Shown: positions 1-13,399, counted from the first letter of the stretch. The stretch: DNA of 49,947 nt from Mycolicibacillus koreensis (GCF_002104795.1 NZ_NCXO01000031.1:1-49947), one strand, 5' to 3'. Notes: a model not told the origin generated them from the sequence alone. Numbers and translations are program-made.

Positions 1-7
1 TTGCCAT
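1..7 (-). CDS. 5' tip of a leftward gene running off the window
   Basis: Only the first two codons (Met-Ala) and one base of a third lie inside the window, so the product cannot be named. The start is supported by a good ribosome binding site: read leftward, GGAAGGA (complement of 15-21) ends 7 nt before the ATG at 7-5. The gene would run out of the left edge. It sits next to a transposase remnant, so it may belong to another insertion element, but that is inference only. Confidence 0.35.
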
Positions 8-54
8 GGGGACATCCTTCCAGCCCGCCCATCGTGGGCAAGCCAACTCAGATG

Positions 55-279
55 TCACCTGATCGTGCAGCAGACCCACTGGACCACCAAACGGGTCCCC
101 CTCAGCCGCACTGTCGTTATGCCGAACGTTGATACCGACCGGTGCCGATGGCCTTCGGTGGCCTCGGCTTGGATCCGCGCCGGCAGCCTGGCGCGGATCA
201 ACTCGACAAACACCGCCCCGCCATCAGCGGACTTGAGTGCATCGAGTTGGGCGAGCACGGCAGAACGATCGTGGGTCAT
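55..279 (-). pseudogene. Degenerate N-terminal fragment of an IS256-family (mutator-type) transposase
   Basis: The leftward reading starts MTHDRSAVLAQLDALKSAD and continues with GAVFVELIRA and a QAEATE motif. This is the start typical of the roughly 410-residue IS256/mutator transposases of mycobacteria. After EATE the usual IGAGRYER-type stretch of about 18 residues is missing and the frame resumes at GHRHRSVST, where the intact family has the GH(R)xxxxST segment. It then degenerates and stops after about 74 residues. The DDE catalytic region is wholly absent, so this is a dead remnant. The longer open frame up to 324 adds 15 unrelated residues. The match is from memory of the family. Confidence 0.6.
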
Positions 280-590
280 GGCGTCGTGTGTCCTCTGCTT
301 GAGCCGCTCTGGCCGGCAGCTCATTGAGCACTACATGATGGCTCACCGTGAAGCCCTCAACGCCACGCCAGGTCCCATCCGCCCCCGTCGTCCTCGGGCC
401 CGAATCCCCACCATCCCGAGGGACTTTCCCGGTCGCCTCGTCATGCCTCTTGACACGAGCTACCCACATATCAGTTGACTAACCTGCGGGCTCGGTGGCC
501 GATGTTATCGGAACCTTGGCAAATACGATCCAGCTGGACCTGAAAGCGCGCGGCGGAATTCTGTACGGTCGAGCAATGTGTGGCCGTGAC
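280..590. other. Stretch without a convincing gene
   Basis: Several overlapping short open frames occur here, but none has a good ribosome binding site, recognisable motif or consistent codon pattern. It is probably the decayed remainder of the insertion element and the upstream flank of lpqW. No clear inverted terminal repeats of an IS were found. Confidence 0.4.
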
Positions 591-628
591 CCACTGTCCT
601 GGGCCCGCTCGCGAGCCCAGGACAGTGG
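591..628. repeat. Perfect 14-bp hairpin upstream of lpqW
   Basis: The arms CCACTGTCCTGGGC (591-604) and GCCCAGGACAGTGG (615-628) are exact reverse complements with a 10-nt loop (605-614). There is no T-tract, so it would be the tractless kind of terminator common in mycobacteria, or a protein-binding or attenuator element. It ends 16 nt before the putative -10 of lpqW. It probably insulates lpqW from transcription entering from the IS-derived DNA, but that is inference. Confidence 0.7.
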
Positions 629-644
629 TTGAGCGGAGTCCCGA

Positions 645-650
645 TAGCCT
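645..650 (+). promoter_or_regulatory. -10 hexamer of leaderless lpqW
   Basis: TAGCCT ends 7 nt before GTG 658, which would place the transcription start at or next to the start codon. It supports 658 over the in-frame upstream GTG at 625, which lies inside the hairpin. Confidence 0.5.
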
Positions 651-657
651 GTGGAGC

Positions 658-2553
658 GTGTCAAAACTGGGCCGCCACCGAATCCCGATGATGCTGGGGG
701 CAGTGTTTTCCACGCTGCTGGTGGCGGTGGCCGGGTGCATGGTCAACCCCCCGCCCGCGCCGCAGAGCACCGAAACCCCGCAGGGCCCGCCGCCGCCGGC
801 GGCGCGGGTCACCCAGATCATCATGGCGATCGACTGGATCGGCCCCGGCTTCAACCCGCACCTGCTCTCCGACCTGTCACCGGTGAACGCCGCGGTCAGC
901 GCCCTGGTGCTGCCCAGCGCGTTCCGGCCGATCCAGGACGTCGACACACCGACCGGGTCGCGCTGGGAGATGGACCCGACCCTGCTGGTGTCCGCCGAGG
1001 TCACCAACCAGAACCCGTTCACCGTCACCTACCGCATCCGCCCCGAGGCGTCCTGGACCGACAACGCCCCGATCGCCGCCGACGACTTCTGGTATCTGTG
1101 GCGCCAGATGGTCAGCCATCCCGGCGTCGTCGACCCGGCCGGCTACGACCTCATCACCGGGGTGCAGTCGCTGGAGGGCGGCAAGTTGGCGGTGGTGACG
1201 TTCGCCCAGCCGTACCCGGCGTGGCGGGAACTGTTCGACAATCTGTTGCCGGCCCACATCGTCAAGGACGTGCCCGGCGGGTTCGCCGCCGGGTTGGCCC
1301 GCGCCCTGCCGGTCACCGGCGGGCAGTTCCGGGTGGAGAACATCGACCCGCAGCGCGACGTGATCCTGCTGGCCCGCAACGACCGCTACTGGGGGCCGCC
1401 GGCCAAACCGGATCTGATCCTGTTCCGCCGGGCCGGCTCACCGGCGGCGCTGGCCGACTCCATCCGCAACAGCGACACCCAGGTCGCGCAGGTGCACGGC
1501 GGGTCCGCGGCGTTCGCTCAGCTATCGGCGATCCCGGAGGTGCGCACCGGGCGGCTGGTGACCCCGCGGGCGATGGCGTTGACGCTGCGCGCCCACACCC
1601 CCGCGCTGCGCGACGTGCACGTGCGTAAAGCCCTGCTGGGGCTGCTCGACGTGGAGCTTCTGGCCGCGGTCGGCGCCAGCAGCGAGAACGCCGTCACCCT
1701 GGACCGCGCTCAGGTGCGCGCGCCCAGCGACCCGGGCTATGTGCCCACCGCGCCGCCGTCGATGACCGAAGCCGAGGCGCTGGAGCTGCTCAGCGGGGCG
1801 GGCTACCGCATCGAGGAGGACCCCACCACGACGACGCGCCCGCCACCGGGCAACCCCCCGCCGCCGCCGTCGTCGGTGCTCACCCGCGGGCGGGTCAGCA
1901 AAAACGGTGAACAACTCGGGCTGGCCATCGGGGTGGCCGCCAACGACCCCACCTCGGTCGCGGTGGCCAACACCGCCGCCGACCAGTTGCGCAACGTCGG
2001 CATCGCCGCCACCGTGCAGGCCCTCGACCCGGTGCAGCTCTACGGCGATGCCCTGCTGAACAACAAGGTCGACGCCATCGTCGGGTGGCGCCGCACCGGC
2101 GGCGACCTGGCCACCCTGCTGGCGTCGCGCTACGGCTGCACCGCACTGCAGGCCACCCCGGTGCCGACCGCCCCGGAGAGCGAGCCCGACCCCGCACCGA
2201 CCTCAAGCAGCACCACGCCGCCGAGCAGCGCGACACCGTCGTCGACCCCGACCAGCACACCCCCGCCGAGCGGGACGACGAGCACGTTGATCCAGGCGCC
2301 GTCGAACCTCACCGGCATCTGCGACCCCGGGGTGCAGGCCAACATCGACGCCGCCCTCGACGGCAGCAAGCCCATCGACGAGGTGATCAAGGCGGTGGAG
2401 CCCAAGCTGTGGAGCATGGCCACGGTGCTGCCGATCCTGCAGGACACCACGATCGTGGCCGCCGGGCCCAGCGTGGAAGGCGTGGAGCTGTCCGGGGCGG
2501 TGCCGGTGGGCATCGTCGGCAACGCCGGGCAGTGGGTCAAGACCGCACCCTAG
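658..2553 (+). CDS. lpqW: Lipoprotein LpqW, mannoside/lipoarabinomannan pathway regulator
   Basis: 631-residue lipoprotein related to ABC-transporter solute-binding proteins (SBP_bac_5 fold). In mycobacteria LpqW acts outside the membrane to direct phosphatidylinositol mannosides toward lipomannan/lipoarabinomannan synthesis. The N-terminus has basic residues, a hydrophobic run and lipobox VAGC near residue 27, so it should be lipid-anchored after Sec export. Conserved blocks include [48 protein letters not shown] and [15 protein letters not shown]. Two Pro/Thr/Ser-rich linkers (about residues 385-405 and 500-545) interrupt the fold, as in the M. tuberculosis protein Rv1166. GTG 658 is chosen because a TAGCCT -10 lies 7 nt upstream and it gives a compact signal peptide. 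Confidence 0.93.
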   Translation: MSKLGRHRIPMMLGAVFSTLLVAVAGCMVNPPPAPQSTETPQGPPPPAARVTQIIMAIDWIGPGFNPHLLSDLSPVNAAVSALVLPSAFRPIQDVDTPTGSRWEMDPTLLVSAEVTNQNPFTVTYRIRPEASWTDNAPIAADDFWYLWRQMVSHPGVVDPAGYDLITGVQSLEGGKLAVVTFAQPYPAWRELFDNLLPAHIVKDVPGGFAAGLARALPVTGGQFRVENIDPQRDVILLARNDRYWGPPAKPDLILFRRAGSPAALADSIRNSDTQVAQVHGGSAAFAQLSAIPEVRTGRLVTPRAMALTLRAHTPALRDVHVRKALLGLLDVELLAAVGASSENAVTLDRAQVRAPSDPGYVPTAPPSMTEAEALELLSGAGYRIEEDPTTTTRPPPGNPPPPPSSVLTRGRVSKNGEQLGLAIGVAANDPTSVAVANTAADQLRNVGIAATVQALDPVQLYGDALLNNKVDAIVGWRRTGGDLATLLASRYGCTALQATPVPTAPESEPDPAPTSSSTTPPSSATPSSTPTSTPPPSGTTSTLIQAPSNLTGICDPGVQANIDAALDGSKPIDEVIKAVEPKLWSMATVLPILQDTTIVAAGPSVEGVELSGAVPVGIVGNAGQWVKTAP

Positions 2554-2739
2554 AGCGGCTGTGATTTTGCTGAGCGATCTTAGATATCGCGCCTCGGTGT
2601 CGAGTAGAAACAGTCGCTCCTGGCTTTGGCGTCATTCCGCGCTAGATAACTCAAGTTACGGTGCTAACTGGGTGTTAGCCGGACCTTGGCGGCGTCGTGC
2701 TGCAGGCACGGGTCTTGGAACAGCCGCTAGATTTCTTAC

Positions 2740-2768
2740 TTGTTTCTAAGCACACGCATAGGTACTCT
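2740..2768 (+). promoter_or_regulatory. Candidate SigA-type promoter of the 2823 gene
   Basis: TTGTTT (2740-2745) and TACTCT (2763-2768) are separated by 17 bp, which fits a housekeeping promoter in an unusually AT-rich stretch for this window. The leader would be about 45-50 nt and carries the GAGGAG ribosome binding site of the next gene. Confidence 0.4.
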
Positions 2769-2822
2769 CCAAAATTAACGCCGTTGCCGGGAGGGGGTTG
2801 CGGCCTTAGCGAGGAGTCAGTC

Positions 2823-3992
2823 ATGGAACTAACAGTTCGCCCCACCGTCACCGCTGGTGTTGCCCTGGCGACAGCTGGGCTGATTGTGGCGGCACCAGTT
2901 GTCCCGACCGCCCCAGATGTGACGCTGTCCAATATTGACCTCACCGCCAACAGCATCTGGCAGCCGCTCCTCGACGCCGAACTCGATTTCGGTGCGAGCC
3001 TCTTCGGGGCCGGCGGGCTCATTCCTGGCCTTAACGGCGGTGGGGGGGCGTATGCCGACTTCACCGGTCTATTAGGTGTTGAGCGCGAGATCAGCGGTGC
3101 GGTGTATCAACTGGTAAAGAACTTACCCCTTGAGGACATGGGTACGAGTGGTCAGAATGTCCTGAACGGCACATTCAGTCGTCTGTTCGACGCGGTGAAT
3201 ATGTTCCTCAGCGGCAACGAACAAGCGTTCATGGGCCTGCTCGGAATCGGTTCAAACCCAGCGGCCCTTTCACCGTTGGCTCTAACCAATACATTGTTGG
3301 CAGACGCCGCCAACCCGAACAACTTGTTCCATAGCGGGGACATCGGTGGACTGCAAAACGTCGCGGCGGCCATCCCCTACGCCTTCGGTAATCTGAAGGG
3401 AATTATCAACGACAACCTCGGTTTTAACCTGGTTCCGGGCCCCGAGAAAGCGGATTTTGCGGCTCTGCAAGATGCTTTCAGCACGTTTGATCGGGCCCTG
3501 GTATCCGGGCAATTGGCGTTTAACGACAACCTAGTAACCAGTCAGCTTGGTATCGAGAAAGCCTTGTTCGGTACCGATAACGCCCTCAACGGTATCGTCA
3601 ACCGCGGTTTCAACGCGTTGAACATGCTGCTCGACGCACAGCAGCAGAGCCTCAACGGTCTCCTCGGGATAAGCTACAGCGGTTATAGTCCACTTGAGCT
3701 CACCAACAGCCTAATGTTCACCCCGTACATCGCCGATGCGCCTCTGAACGACGGCACGATCGGAGGACTGATGGGTGCTTTCAACCAGACCTTGTCCATG
3801 TTCACCAACCTGGCCGGCCTGGTTCTGGACCCCAGCACCTTCAACATCGACTTCGGAGCGATCAATCTGCTAAACGTCTTCCCGGCACTCTTCGGCGCCT
3901 TCGACGTAAGCGCATTTGGCCCGGCCTTCGACGCGCTGGGGCCGGTGGGCACCGACCTCGGCGCTATCTTGTTGAGCTTTATCGGGATCTGA
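2823..3992 (+). CDS. Secreted mycobacterial protein of unknown function with an internal duplication
   Basis: 389 residues starting [19 protein letters not shown], the kind of N-terminal signal sequence shared by many exported mycobacterial hypothetical proteins. GAGGAG sits just upstream of ATG 2823; the open frame extends further upstream but has no better start. About residues 112-183 and 252-322 are a divergent duplication: both contain N-x-LNG, then F-x-A-x-NM, LLGI, SPL-LTN and a later DG/GD-IGGL. The rest is rich in Ala, Leu, Asn and Gly, with a C-terminal FGAF/FIGI region. It has no PE or PPE motif, although PE/PPE genes (PPE17, PE11) occupy this place in M. tuberculosis. GC content is visibly below that of lpqW and mshB, suggesting separate ancestry. 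Function unknown. Confidence 0.8.
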   Translation: MELTVRPTVTAGVALATAGLIVAAPVVPTAPDVTLSNIDLTANSIWQPLLDAELDFGASLFGAGGLIPGLNGGGGAYADFTGLLGVEREISGAVYQLVKNLPLEDMGTSGQNVLNGTFSRLFDAVNMFLSGNEQAFMGLLGIGSNPAALSPLALTNTLLADAANPNNLFHSGDIGGLQNVAAAIPYAFGNLKGIINDNLGFNLVPGPEKADFAALQDAFSTFDRALVSGQLAFNDNLVTSQLGIEKALFGTDNALNGIVNRGFNALNMLLDAQQQSLNGLLGISYSGYSPLELTNSLMFTPYIADAPLNDGTIGGLMGAFNQTLSMFTNLAGLVLDPSTFNIDFGAINLLNVFPALFGAFDVSAFGPAFDALGPVGTDLGAILLSFIGI

Positions 3993-4029
3993 TGGCAGCA
4001 CCGAGGGCCGCAACTACCATCAGAACCTG

Positions 4030-4938
4030 ATGGTTCCCGTCCCCTCGCCGCCGCGCCTGCTGTTCGTCCACGCCCATCCCGACGACGAGACCATCACCAC
4101 CGGGGCGACCATCGCCCACTACGCCGCCCGGGGTGCACGGGTGCAGGTGGTCACCTGCACCCTCGGTGAGGAGGGCGAGGTCATCGGGGAGCGCTACGCC
4201 CGGCTGGCCGTGGACTCCGCCGACCAGCTCGGTGGCTACCGCATCGGGGAGCTCACCGCCGCTCTGGCCGCTTTGGGTGCTGAGCCGCCGATGTTTCTCG
4301 GCGGGGCCGGGCGCTGGCGCGACTCGGGCATGGCCGGCACCCCGGCACGGCGGCATCAACGGTTCATCGACGCCGATCAGCGCGAGGCGATCGGCGCGCT
4401 GGTGACCGTCATCCGCGAGCTGCGCCCGCACGTCGTGGTCACCTACGACCCGCGCGGCGGCTACGGGCACCCCGACCACATCCACACCCACACCCTGACC
4501 ACCGCCGCGGTCACCGCCGCCGCCAGCGAGGAGCACCCGGGCCGGCCGTGGTGGGTGCCCAAGCTGTACTGGACCGTCAGCGCCGCCGCCGCCACCCGCG
4601 CCGGACTGAAGGCGCTGACCCCGCAGGACCTGGGGGAGGGCTGGACCCACGACCCGAACGCCGACTTCGGGTTCAGCTACCCCGACGAGCAGATCGACGC
4701 GGTCATCGAGGACCCGCACGCGCTGGAGGCGAAGATCGCCGCCTTGGGTGCCCACGCCACCCAGGTGCAGGTCGGACCCACCGGGCGGGCGTTCGCGTTG
4801 TCGAATCGGATCGCGCTGCCGATACTCGCCGCTGAACACTACGTTCTGGTCGCCGGAACCGCCGGGGAGCGCGACGCCCGCGGCTGGGAGACCGATCTGT
4901 TGGCCGGAGTGGACCTCACCGAGTCGGCAACGGGGTAA
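4030..4938 (+). CDS. mshB: MshB, GlcNAc-Ins deacetylase of mycothiol synthesis
   Basis: Cytosolic zinc deacetylase (LmbE/PIG-L family) that removes acetate from GlcNAc-inositol, the second committed step to mycothiol. The metal-binding AHPDDE motif is present (His16, Asp18, Asp19), and the second site GHPDHIHTH gives His150, matching His147 of the M. tuberculosis enzyme. [12 protein letters not shown] and [14 protein letters not shown] are family signatures. Length 302 is normal. ATG 4030 follows TACCAT (4015-4020) by 9 nt and has no Shine-Dalgarno, so the message may be nearly leaderless. The four-gene order lpqW, secreted protein, mshB, membrane protein keeps the usual mycobacterial neighbourhood. 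Confidence 0.95.
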   Translation: MVPVPSPPRLLFVHAHPDDETITTGATIAHYAARGARVQVVTCTLGEEGEVIGERYARLAVDSADQLGGYRIGELTAALAALGAEPPMFLGGAGRWRDSGMAGTPARRHQRFIDADQREAIGALVTVIRELRPHVVVTYDPRGGYGHPDHIHTHTLTTAAVTAAASEEHPGRPWWVPKLYWTVSAAAATRAGLKALTPQDLGEGWTHDPNADFGFSYPDEQIDAVIEDPHALEAKIAALGAHATQVQVGPTGRAFALSNRIALPILAAEHYVLVAGTAGERDARGWETDLLAGVDLTESATG

Positions 4939-4984
4939 CATTCTTCCCGCAGACAACACGCAGAGCACCCGGGAAGGCAGAGGT

Positions 4985-5092
4985 ATGGACCCCGATCTGG
5001 ATCCGAACCTGGAGCGCTGGCAGGTGCGGACCGACGACTTCCAGTGGGTGGTGGGTTCGCTCGTCGGTTTGCTCGACAGCATTCCGACTTGA
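4985..5092 (+). CDS. 35-residue acidic small ORF translationally coupled to the next gene
   Basis: Starts with MDPDLDPNLERWQVRTDDF and ends LLDSIPT, with a strong purine-rich ribosome binding site (AGGCAGAGG) just before ATG 4985. Its stop overlaps the next start as TTGA (5089-5092), the geometry of termination-reinitiation coupling. It has no signal peptide and is amphipathic toward the C-terminus. It may be a real small protein, perhaps a partner of the membrane protein that follows, or a leader that sets that gene's translation. I do not recognise a family. Confidence 0.55.
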   Translation: MDPDLDPNLERWQVRTDDFQWVVGSLVGLLDSIPT

Positions 5093-5583
5093 CGGCACCG
5101 GCGCAGCACACCGAACCGACCACTGACACCATCACGGCGGGACCGTTCGCCCGGTTCGTCGTTCTGACCTTGCTGGCTGCCGACGGTGCCCTCTCCGCGG
5201 TGGCCGCGGCCCTGTTCCTCCCCTCCTACCTGGGGGCGACGCCCTTCCCGATCAGCGCAGTGCTCAGCGGTCTGGTCAACGCCGCGCTGGTCTGGGCGGC
5301 CAAGCACTGGACCGCCTCACCGCGCACCGCCGCCCTGCCGCTGTGGGCCTGGCTGTTGGCGGTGGCCGTGATGACCTTCGGCGGGCCCGCCGACGACACC
5401 ATCTTCGGCGGCCGCGGGCTGATGGGCTACGGGGTGCTGCTGCTGATCATCTTCGGCGCCATCCCGCCCGGCTGGGTGCTGTGGCGCCGGCGCCGCCACC
5501 TCGAGACACTGCTGGAGGCGTCAGGCGAACAGGCCCAGCAGCAGTTGGCTCAGGTTAGCGGCCAGGTCCCCGGCCACGCCTGA
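5089..5583 (+). CDS. Four-helix membrane protein (Rv1171-type)
   Basis: 164 residues beginning TAPAQHTEP after a TTG start at 5089. Four hydrophobic segments are visible: about residues 21-45, 50-70, 78-98 and 104-125, followed by a basic RRRRH turn and a cytoplasmic Glu/Gln-rich tail. This is the position and character of Rv1171, a conserved integral membrane protein of unknown role next to mshB. The upstream 35-codon ORF overlaps its start by 4 nt, so translation is probably coupled. The last 63 nt overlap the end of the convergent gene at 5521. Alternative starts inside the upstream ORF (for example GTG 5044) would read through a basic stretch not typical for an N-terminus. Confidence 0.7.
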   Translation: MTAPAQHTEPTTDTITAGPFARFVVLTLLAADGALSAVAAALFLPSYLGATPFPISAVLSGLVNAALVWAAKHWTASPRTAALPLWAWLLAVAVMTFGGPADDTIFGGRGLMGYGVLLLIIFGAIPPGWVLWRRRRHLETLLEASGEQAQQQLAQVSGQVPGHA

Positions 5584-6237
5584 CAACGCCCCCGCGCCCA
5601 GATCCGCACCCGGTTGCAGCATCGTGGTCAGATCCGGAGCGAGCGCACTCGCCAGATCCGGCAGCATGGTGGTACTCAGTCCGATCGGGAATGGCAGCGG
5701 CGGGAGCAAGTCCTTGATCCATCGGATCTGGTCGGTGATGAACGCTCCGACTGCTGCGGCGAAGTCGGTGCCGAAATCGCTCAGGCCCGCGCCGAAGCTG
5801 ATACTGCCGTCCAACACCGCGATGCTGCTCCACAGCGCGCTTTGCACCAGTGACTCGCCGAAGTCGTAGATGAACCCGATCTGCGGCGCCAGGAGCCCGA
5901 CGAACGGCACCCACTCGGCAGCCCACTCGACCAGGGTCACGCCGTAGTTCACCCAGTACTCCAGCGCGGAGTACAGCGACTCGATGGCGCCGCCGATCGG
6001 TCCGGTGGCATCCGGGGCGGTGACCAGCGTCTCGACCAGCGCGGTGGTGAGTGACGGCTGAAGCCAGTCCGCGACAGAATCGACCAGATCCAGCGCCGCC
6101 GACGCCGTCAACTCGATCGACGGGACCGACCAGGCCGGGGCGGGGGTCGCCGGGGCCGCGGCCACCGGCAGCGCCACCACCGTCGCACCGAGCAGCGCGA
6201 TCCCCGCCGGGGCGGTCCTTCGGGTTGTCGCGGTCAT
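5521..6237 (-). CDS. Secreted protein of unknown function in the PE12 position
   Basis: 238 residues with a typical export signal (TATTRRTAPAGIALLGAT, then an Ala/Val-rich core ending near AAAPATPAPA). The mature part begins WSVPSIELTAS, comparable with the NIDLTANS segment following the signal of the 2823 gene, so the two may be distant relatives. It is Ala/Leu rich with aromatic patches (LEYWVNYGVTLVEWAAEW) and no cysteines. No PE domain is present, though PE12 (Rv1172c) lies here in M. tuberculosis. ATG 6237 follows an excellent GAAGGAGGG site; the open frame extends to 6264 but the longer start lacks one. The 3' end overlaps the convergent Rv1171-type gene by 63 nt. Function unknown. Confidence 0.75.
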   Translation of the reverse strand: MTATTRRTAPAGIALLGATVVALPVAAAPATPAPAWSVPSIELTASAALDLVDSVADWLQPSLTTALVETLVTAPDATGPIGGAIESLYSALEYWVNYGVTLVEWAAEWVPFVGLLAPQIGFIYDFGESLVQSALWSSIAVLDGSISFGAGLSDFGTDFAAAVGAFITDQIRWIKDLLPPLPFPIGLSTTMLPDLASALAPDLTTMLQPGADLGAGALSGVAGDLAANLSQLLLGLFA

Positions 6238-6445
6238 CGCCCCTCCTTCACACGCCCTGCACACGTCATCTGAGAAATTATCAGCCTGGGGGTCGTGGCG
6301 GGTCGTGTTGGGGGCGCGCGTCGGCCCCCGGGCTCGGCGGCACCGCCCGCGGCGGGGATAGTGTGAACAGATGAACAGCGCACGGGGCTATGGAGAGTGA
6401 AGAGGTGCGCGGAATGAATCGCGAACGGACCTGGGTTACCCGGAC
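6238..6445. promoter_or_regulatory. Divergent intergenic region before fbiC
   Basis: This 208-bp gap should hold the promoters of the leftward secreted protein and of fbiC. The leftward ribosome binding site is clear near 6241-6249. An AT-rich patch (GAAATTATCAG near 6274) is the likeliest promoter core. I cannot assign a convincing -35/-10 pair for fbiC. Confidence 0.35.
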
Positions 6446-11723
<5,278 letters not shown>

Positions 11724-11729
11724 CGGAGC

Positions 11730-11784
11730 AGAGTACGACGCCCGGACGCCATATGCAACTAAGTGCAGTGCAGCAGCGTGCATA
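11730..11784 (-). promoter_or_regulatory. Promoter and candidate operator of the padR-fadH operon
   Basis: Read leftward, TTGCAT (complement of 11753-11758), a 17-bp spacer, and TACTCT (complement of 11730-11735) form a good SigA promoter, 6 nt from GTG 11723. Across its -35 end lie an inverted pair TATGCA (11752-11757) and TGCATA (11779-11784) with two further TGCA copies between. PadR proteins often bind ATGC-GCAT type palindromes, so self-regulation is likely but unproven. Confidence 0.5.
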
Positions 11785-11904
11785 GCGGGCGTGGTGGATC
11801 CGGCCGGACCGCGGTGCCGCACGGGGGAGTCACTGGCGACTGCCGGCCCGTCGATCAGCTAGTGTGAGCTGCTGCATCGTGACCCGCGGATGGAGGAGAC
11901 CTTC

Positions 11905-12231
11905 ATGACGTACGTGATCGCTGAACCTTGCGTCGACGTCAAAGACAAATCCTGCGTCGAGGAATGCCCCGTCGACTGCATTTACGAGGGCAGCCGGATG
12001 CTCTACATCCACCCCGACGAGTGCGTGGACTGCGGGGCCTGTGAGCCGGTCTGCCCCGTCGAGGCGATCTCCTACGAGGACGACCTGCCCGAGGAGCTCG
12101 AGCAGTACATCGGCCTCAACGCCGCCTTCTTCGAGGAGCTGGGCTCGCCCGGCGGCGCGGCGAAGGTCGGCATGGTCGAGCACGACCCCCAGCAGATCAA
12201 GGATCTGCCGCCCCAGGGCGGAGACGACTGA
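11905..12231 (+). CDS. fdxC: FdxC, 7Fe ferredoxin
   Basis: 108-residue low-potential electron carrier of the [3Fe-4S][4Fe-4S] class. Cys9, Cys17 and Cys50 match the three ligands of the 3Fe cluster in Azotobacter-type ferredoxin; Cys21, Cys40, Cys43 and Cys46 match the 4Fe ligands; Cys25 corresponds to the free cysteine. Spacing CVDCGACEPVCP is canonical. The C-terminal acidic tail (EELEQYIGLNAAFF) is typical of actinobacterial proteins. GGAGGAG lies upstream of ATG 11905. A TAGTGT near 11860 could be its -10. It is followed directly by dapC, the conserved pair in mycobacteria; the electron partner is unknown. Confidence 0.93.
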   Translation: MTYVIAEPCVDVKDKSCVEECPVDCIYEGSRMLYIHPDECVDCGACEPVCPVEAISYEDDLPEELEQYIGLNAAFFEELGSPGGAAKVGMVEHDPQQIKDLPPQGGDD

Positions 12232-12272
12232 GCGGGGTCACCCGACGCCGGGCGGTCTCGGCGTCGCTGCCG

Positions 12273-13334
12273 GTGTTCCCGTGGGACACCCTGGCTGAGG
12301 CTGCCGCGACGGCCAGGGCGCACCCCGACGGCATCGTCGACCTGTCGGTCGGCACCCCGGTCGACGCCGTCGCCCCGGTCATCCGTGCCGCGCTCGCCGC
12401 CGCCAGCGACCAACCCGGCTACCCCACCACCGCGGGCACCGATGCCCTGCGGGACGCGATGCGCGCCGCGCTGGCCCGGCGCTACGGGGTCACCGGGCTC
12501 GGCGAGGGTGCGGTGCTGCCGGTGATCGGCAGCAAAGAACTCATCGCCTGGCTGCCCACGCTGCTCGGCCTCGGCGAGGCCGACACCGTGGTGGTCCCGG
12601 AGCTGGCCTACCCGACCTACGAGGTGGGCGCGCGGCTCTCCGGCAGTGCGGTGCTGCGCTCCGACGCGCCGGGCAACCCGGCGGCCCTGCTGTACCTGAA
12701 CTCCCCGAGCAACCCCACCGGCCGTGTGCTCGACGCGGCGCGGCTGCGGGAGCTCATCGCCTGGGCGCGCGACTGCGGGGCGGTGGTCGTCTCCGACGAG
12801 TGCTATCTGGGGCTGGGTTGGGACCGTCAACCCGTCTCGGTGCTGCACCCGTCGGTGAGCGACGGCGACCACAGCGGGCTTCTGGCGGTGCATTCGCTGT
12901 CGAAGACGTCCTCGCTGGCCGGCTACCGCGCCGGTTTCGTCGCCGGGGACCCGGCGCTGGTCGGCGAGCTGCTCGCGGTGCGCCGGCACGCCGGGATGAT
13001 GGTGTCCACCCCGGTGCAGGCGGCGATGGTGGCCGCCCTCACCGACGACGACCACGAACACGACCAACGGCAGCGTTACGCCCGTCGGCGCGCGGCGCTG
13101 CTGCCGGCGCTGCGGGACGCCGGGTTCCGCGTCGACCACTCCGAGGCGGGGCTGTACCTGTGGGCCACCCGCGGTGAGCCCGCACGCGCCACCGTCGACT
13201 GGCTGGCCGCACGCGGCATCCTGGTCGCCCCCGGTGAGTTCTACGGGCCGGACGGCGCCGCCCACGTGCGGGTGGCGCTGACCGCCACCGACGAGCGGAT
13301 CGACGCCGCAGTCGCGCGGCTGGTGACACGGTGA
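12273..13334 (+). CDS. dapC: DapC, N-succinyl-LL-diaminopimelate aminotransferase
   Basis: PLP-dependent class I aminotransferase of lysine/DAP synthesis, supplying meso-DAP for peptidoglycan. The PLP lysine is Lys211 in HSLSKTSSLAGYRAG; LNSPSNPTGRV and VVSDECYLGLGW are the substrate and PLP-pocket motifs. The length of 353 from GTG 12273 is slightly short of the 362 residues of Rv1178. Conservation with M. tuberculosis continues upstream as SASLPV before FPWD, but the codon at the equivalent start is GTC (12255), not a start. The only other in-frame candidate is CTG 12228, overlapping the fdxC stop as CTGA and preceded by GGCGGAG. The true start may therefore be CTG 12228. Operon with fdxC. 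Confidence 0.92.
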   Translation: MFPWDTLAEAAATARAHPDGIVDLSVGTPVDAVAPVIRAALAAASDQPGYPTTAGTDALRDAMRAALARRYGVTGLGEGAVLPVIGSKELIAWLPTLLGLGEADTVVVPELAYPTYEVGARLSGSAVLRSDAPGNPAALLYLNSPSNPTGRVLDAARLRELIAWARDCGAVVVSDECYLGLGWDRQPVSVLHPSVSDGDHSGLLAVHSLSKTSSLAGYRAGFVAGDPALVGELLAVRRHAGMMVSTPVQAAMVAALTDDDHEHDQRQRYARRRAALLPALRDAGFRVDHSEAGLYLWATRGEPARATVDWLAARGILVAPGEFYGPDGAAHVRVALTATDERIDAAVARLVTR

Positions 13335-13363
13335 GCAACAACCGGCGGCGCGAAGTTTCGTCG

Positions 13364-13399
13364 TTGACGGGTCCACACCACCGGTATGTTCACGGTGTG
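13364..13399 (+). promoter_or_regulatory. Candidate promoter and operator of the PknH-like kinase
   Basis: TTGACG (13364-13369) and TATGTT (13385-13390) are spaced by 15 bp, short for SigA but plausible. A 6-bp inverted repeat, CACACC (13374-13379) and GGTGTG (13394-13399), is centred on the -10, where a bound protein would block transcription. Confidence 0.4.

Noticed and set aside
3989..4023. CTGATGG/CCATCAG inverted repeat after the 2823 gene as terminator
   Set aside because: The 7-bp stem with a 21-nt loop is weak, and a third CTGATGG at 4027 overlaps the mshB start; chance or a minor element.
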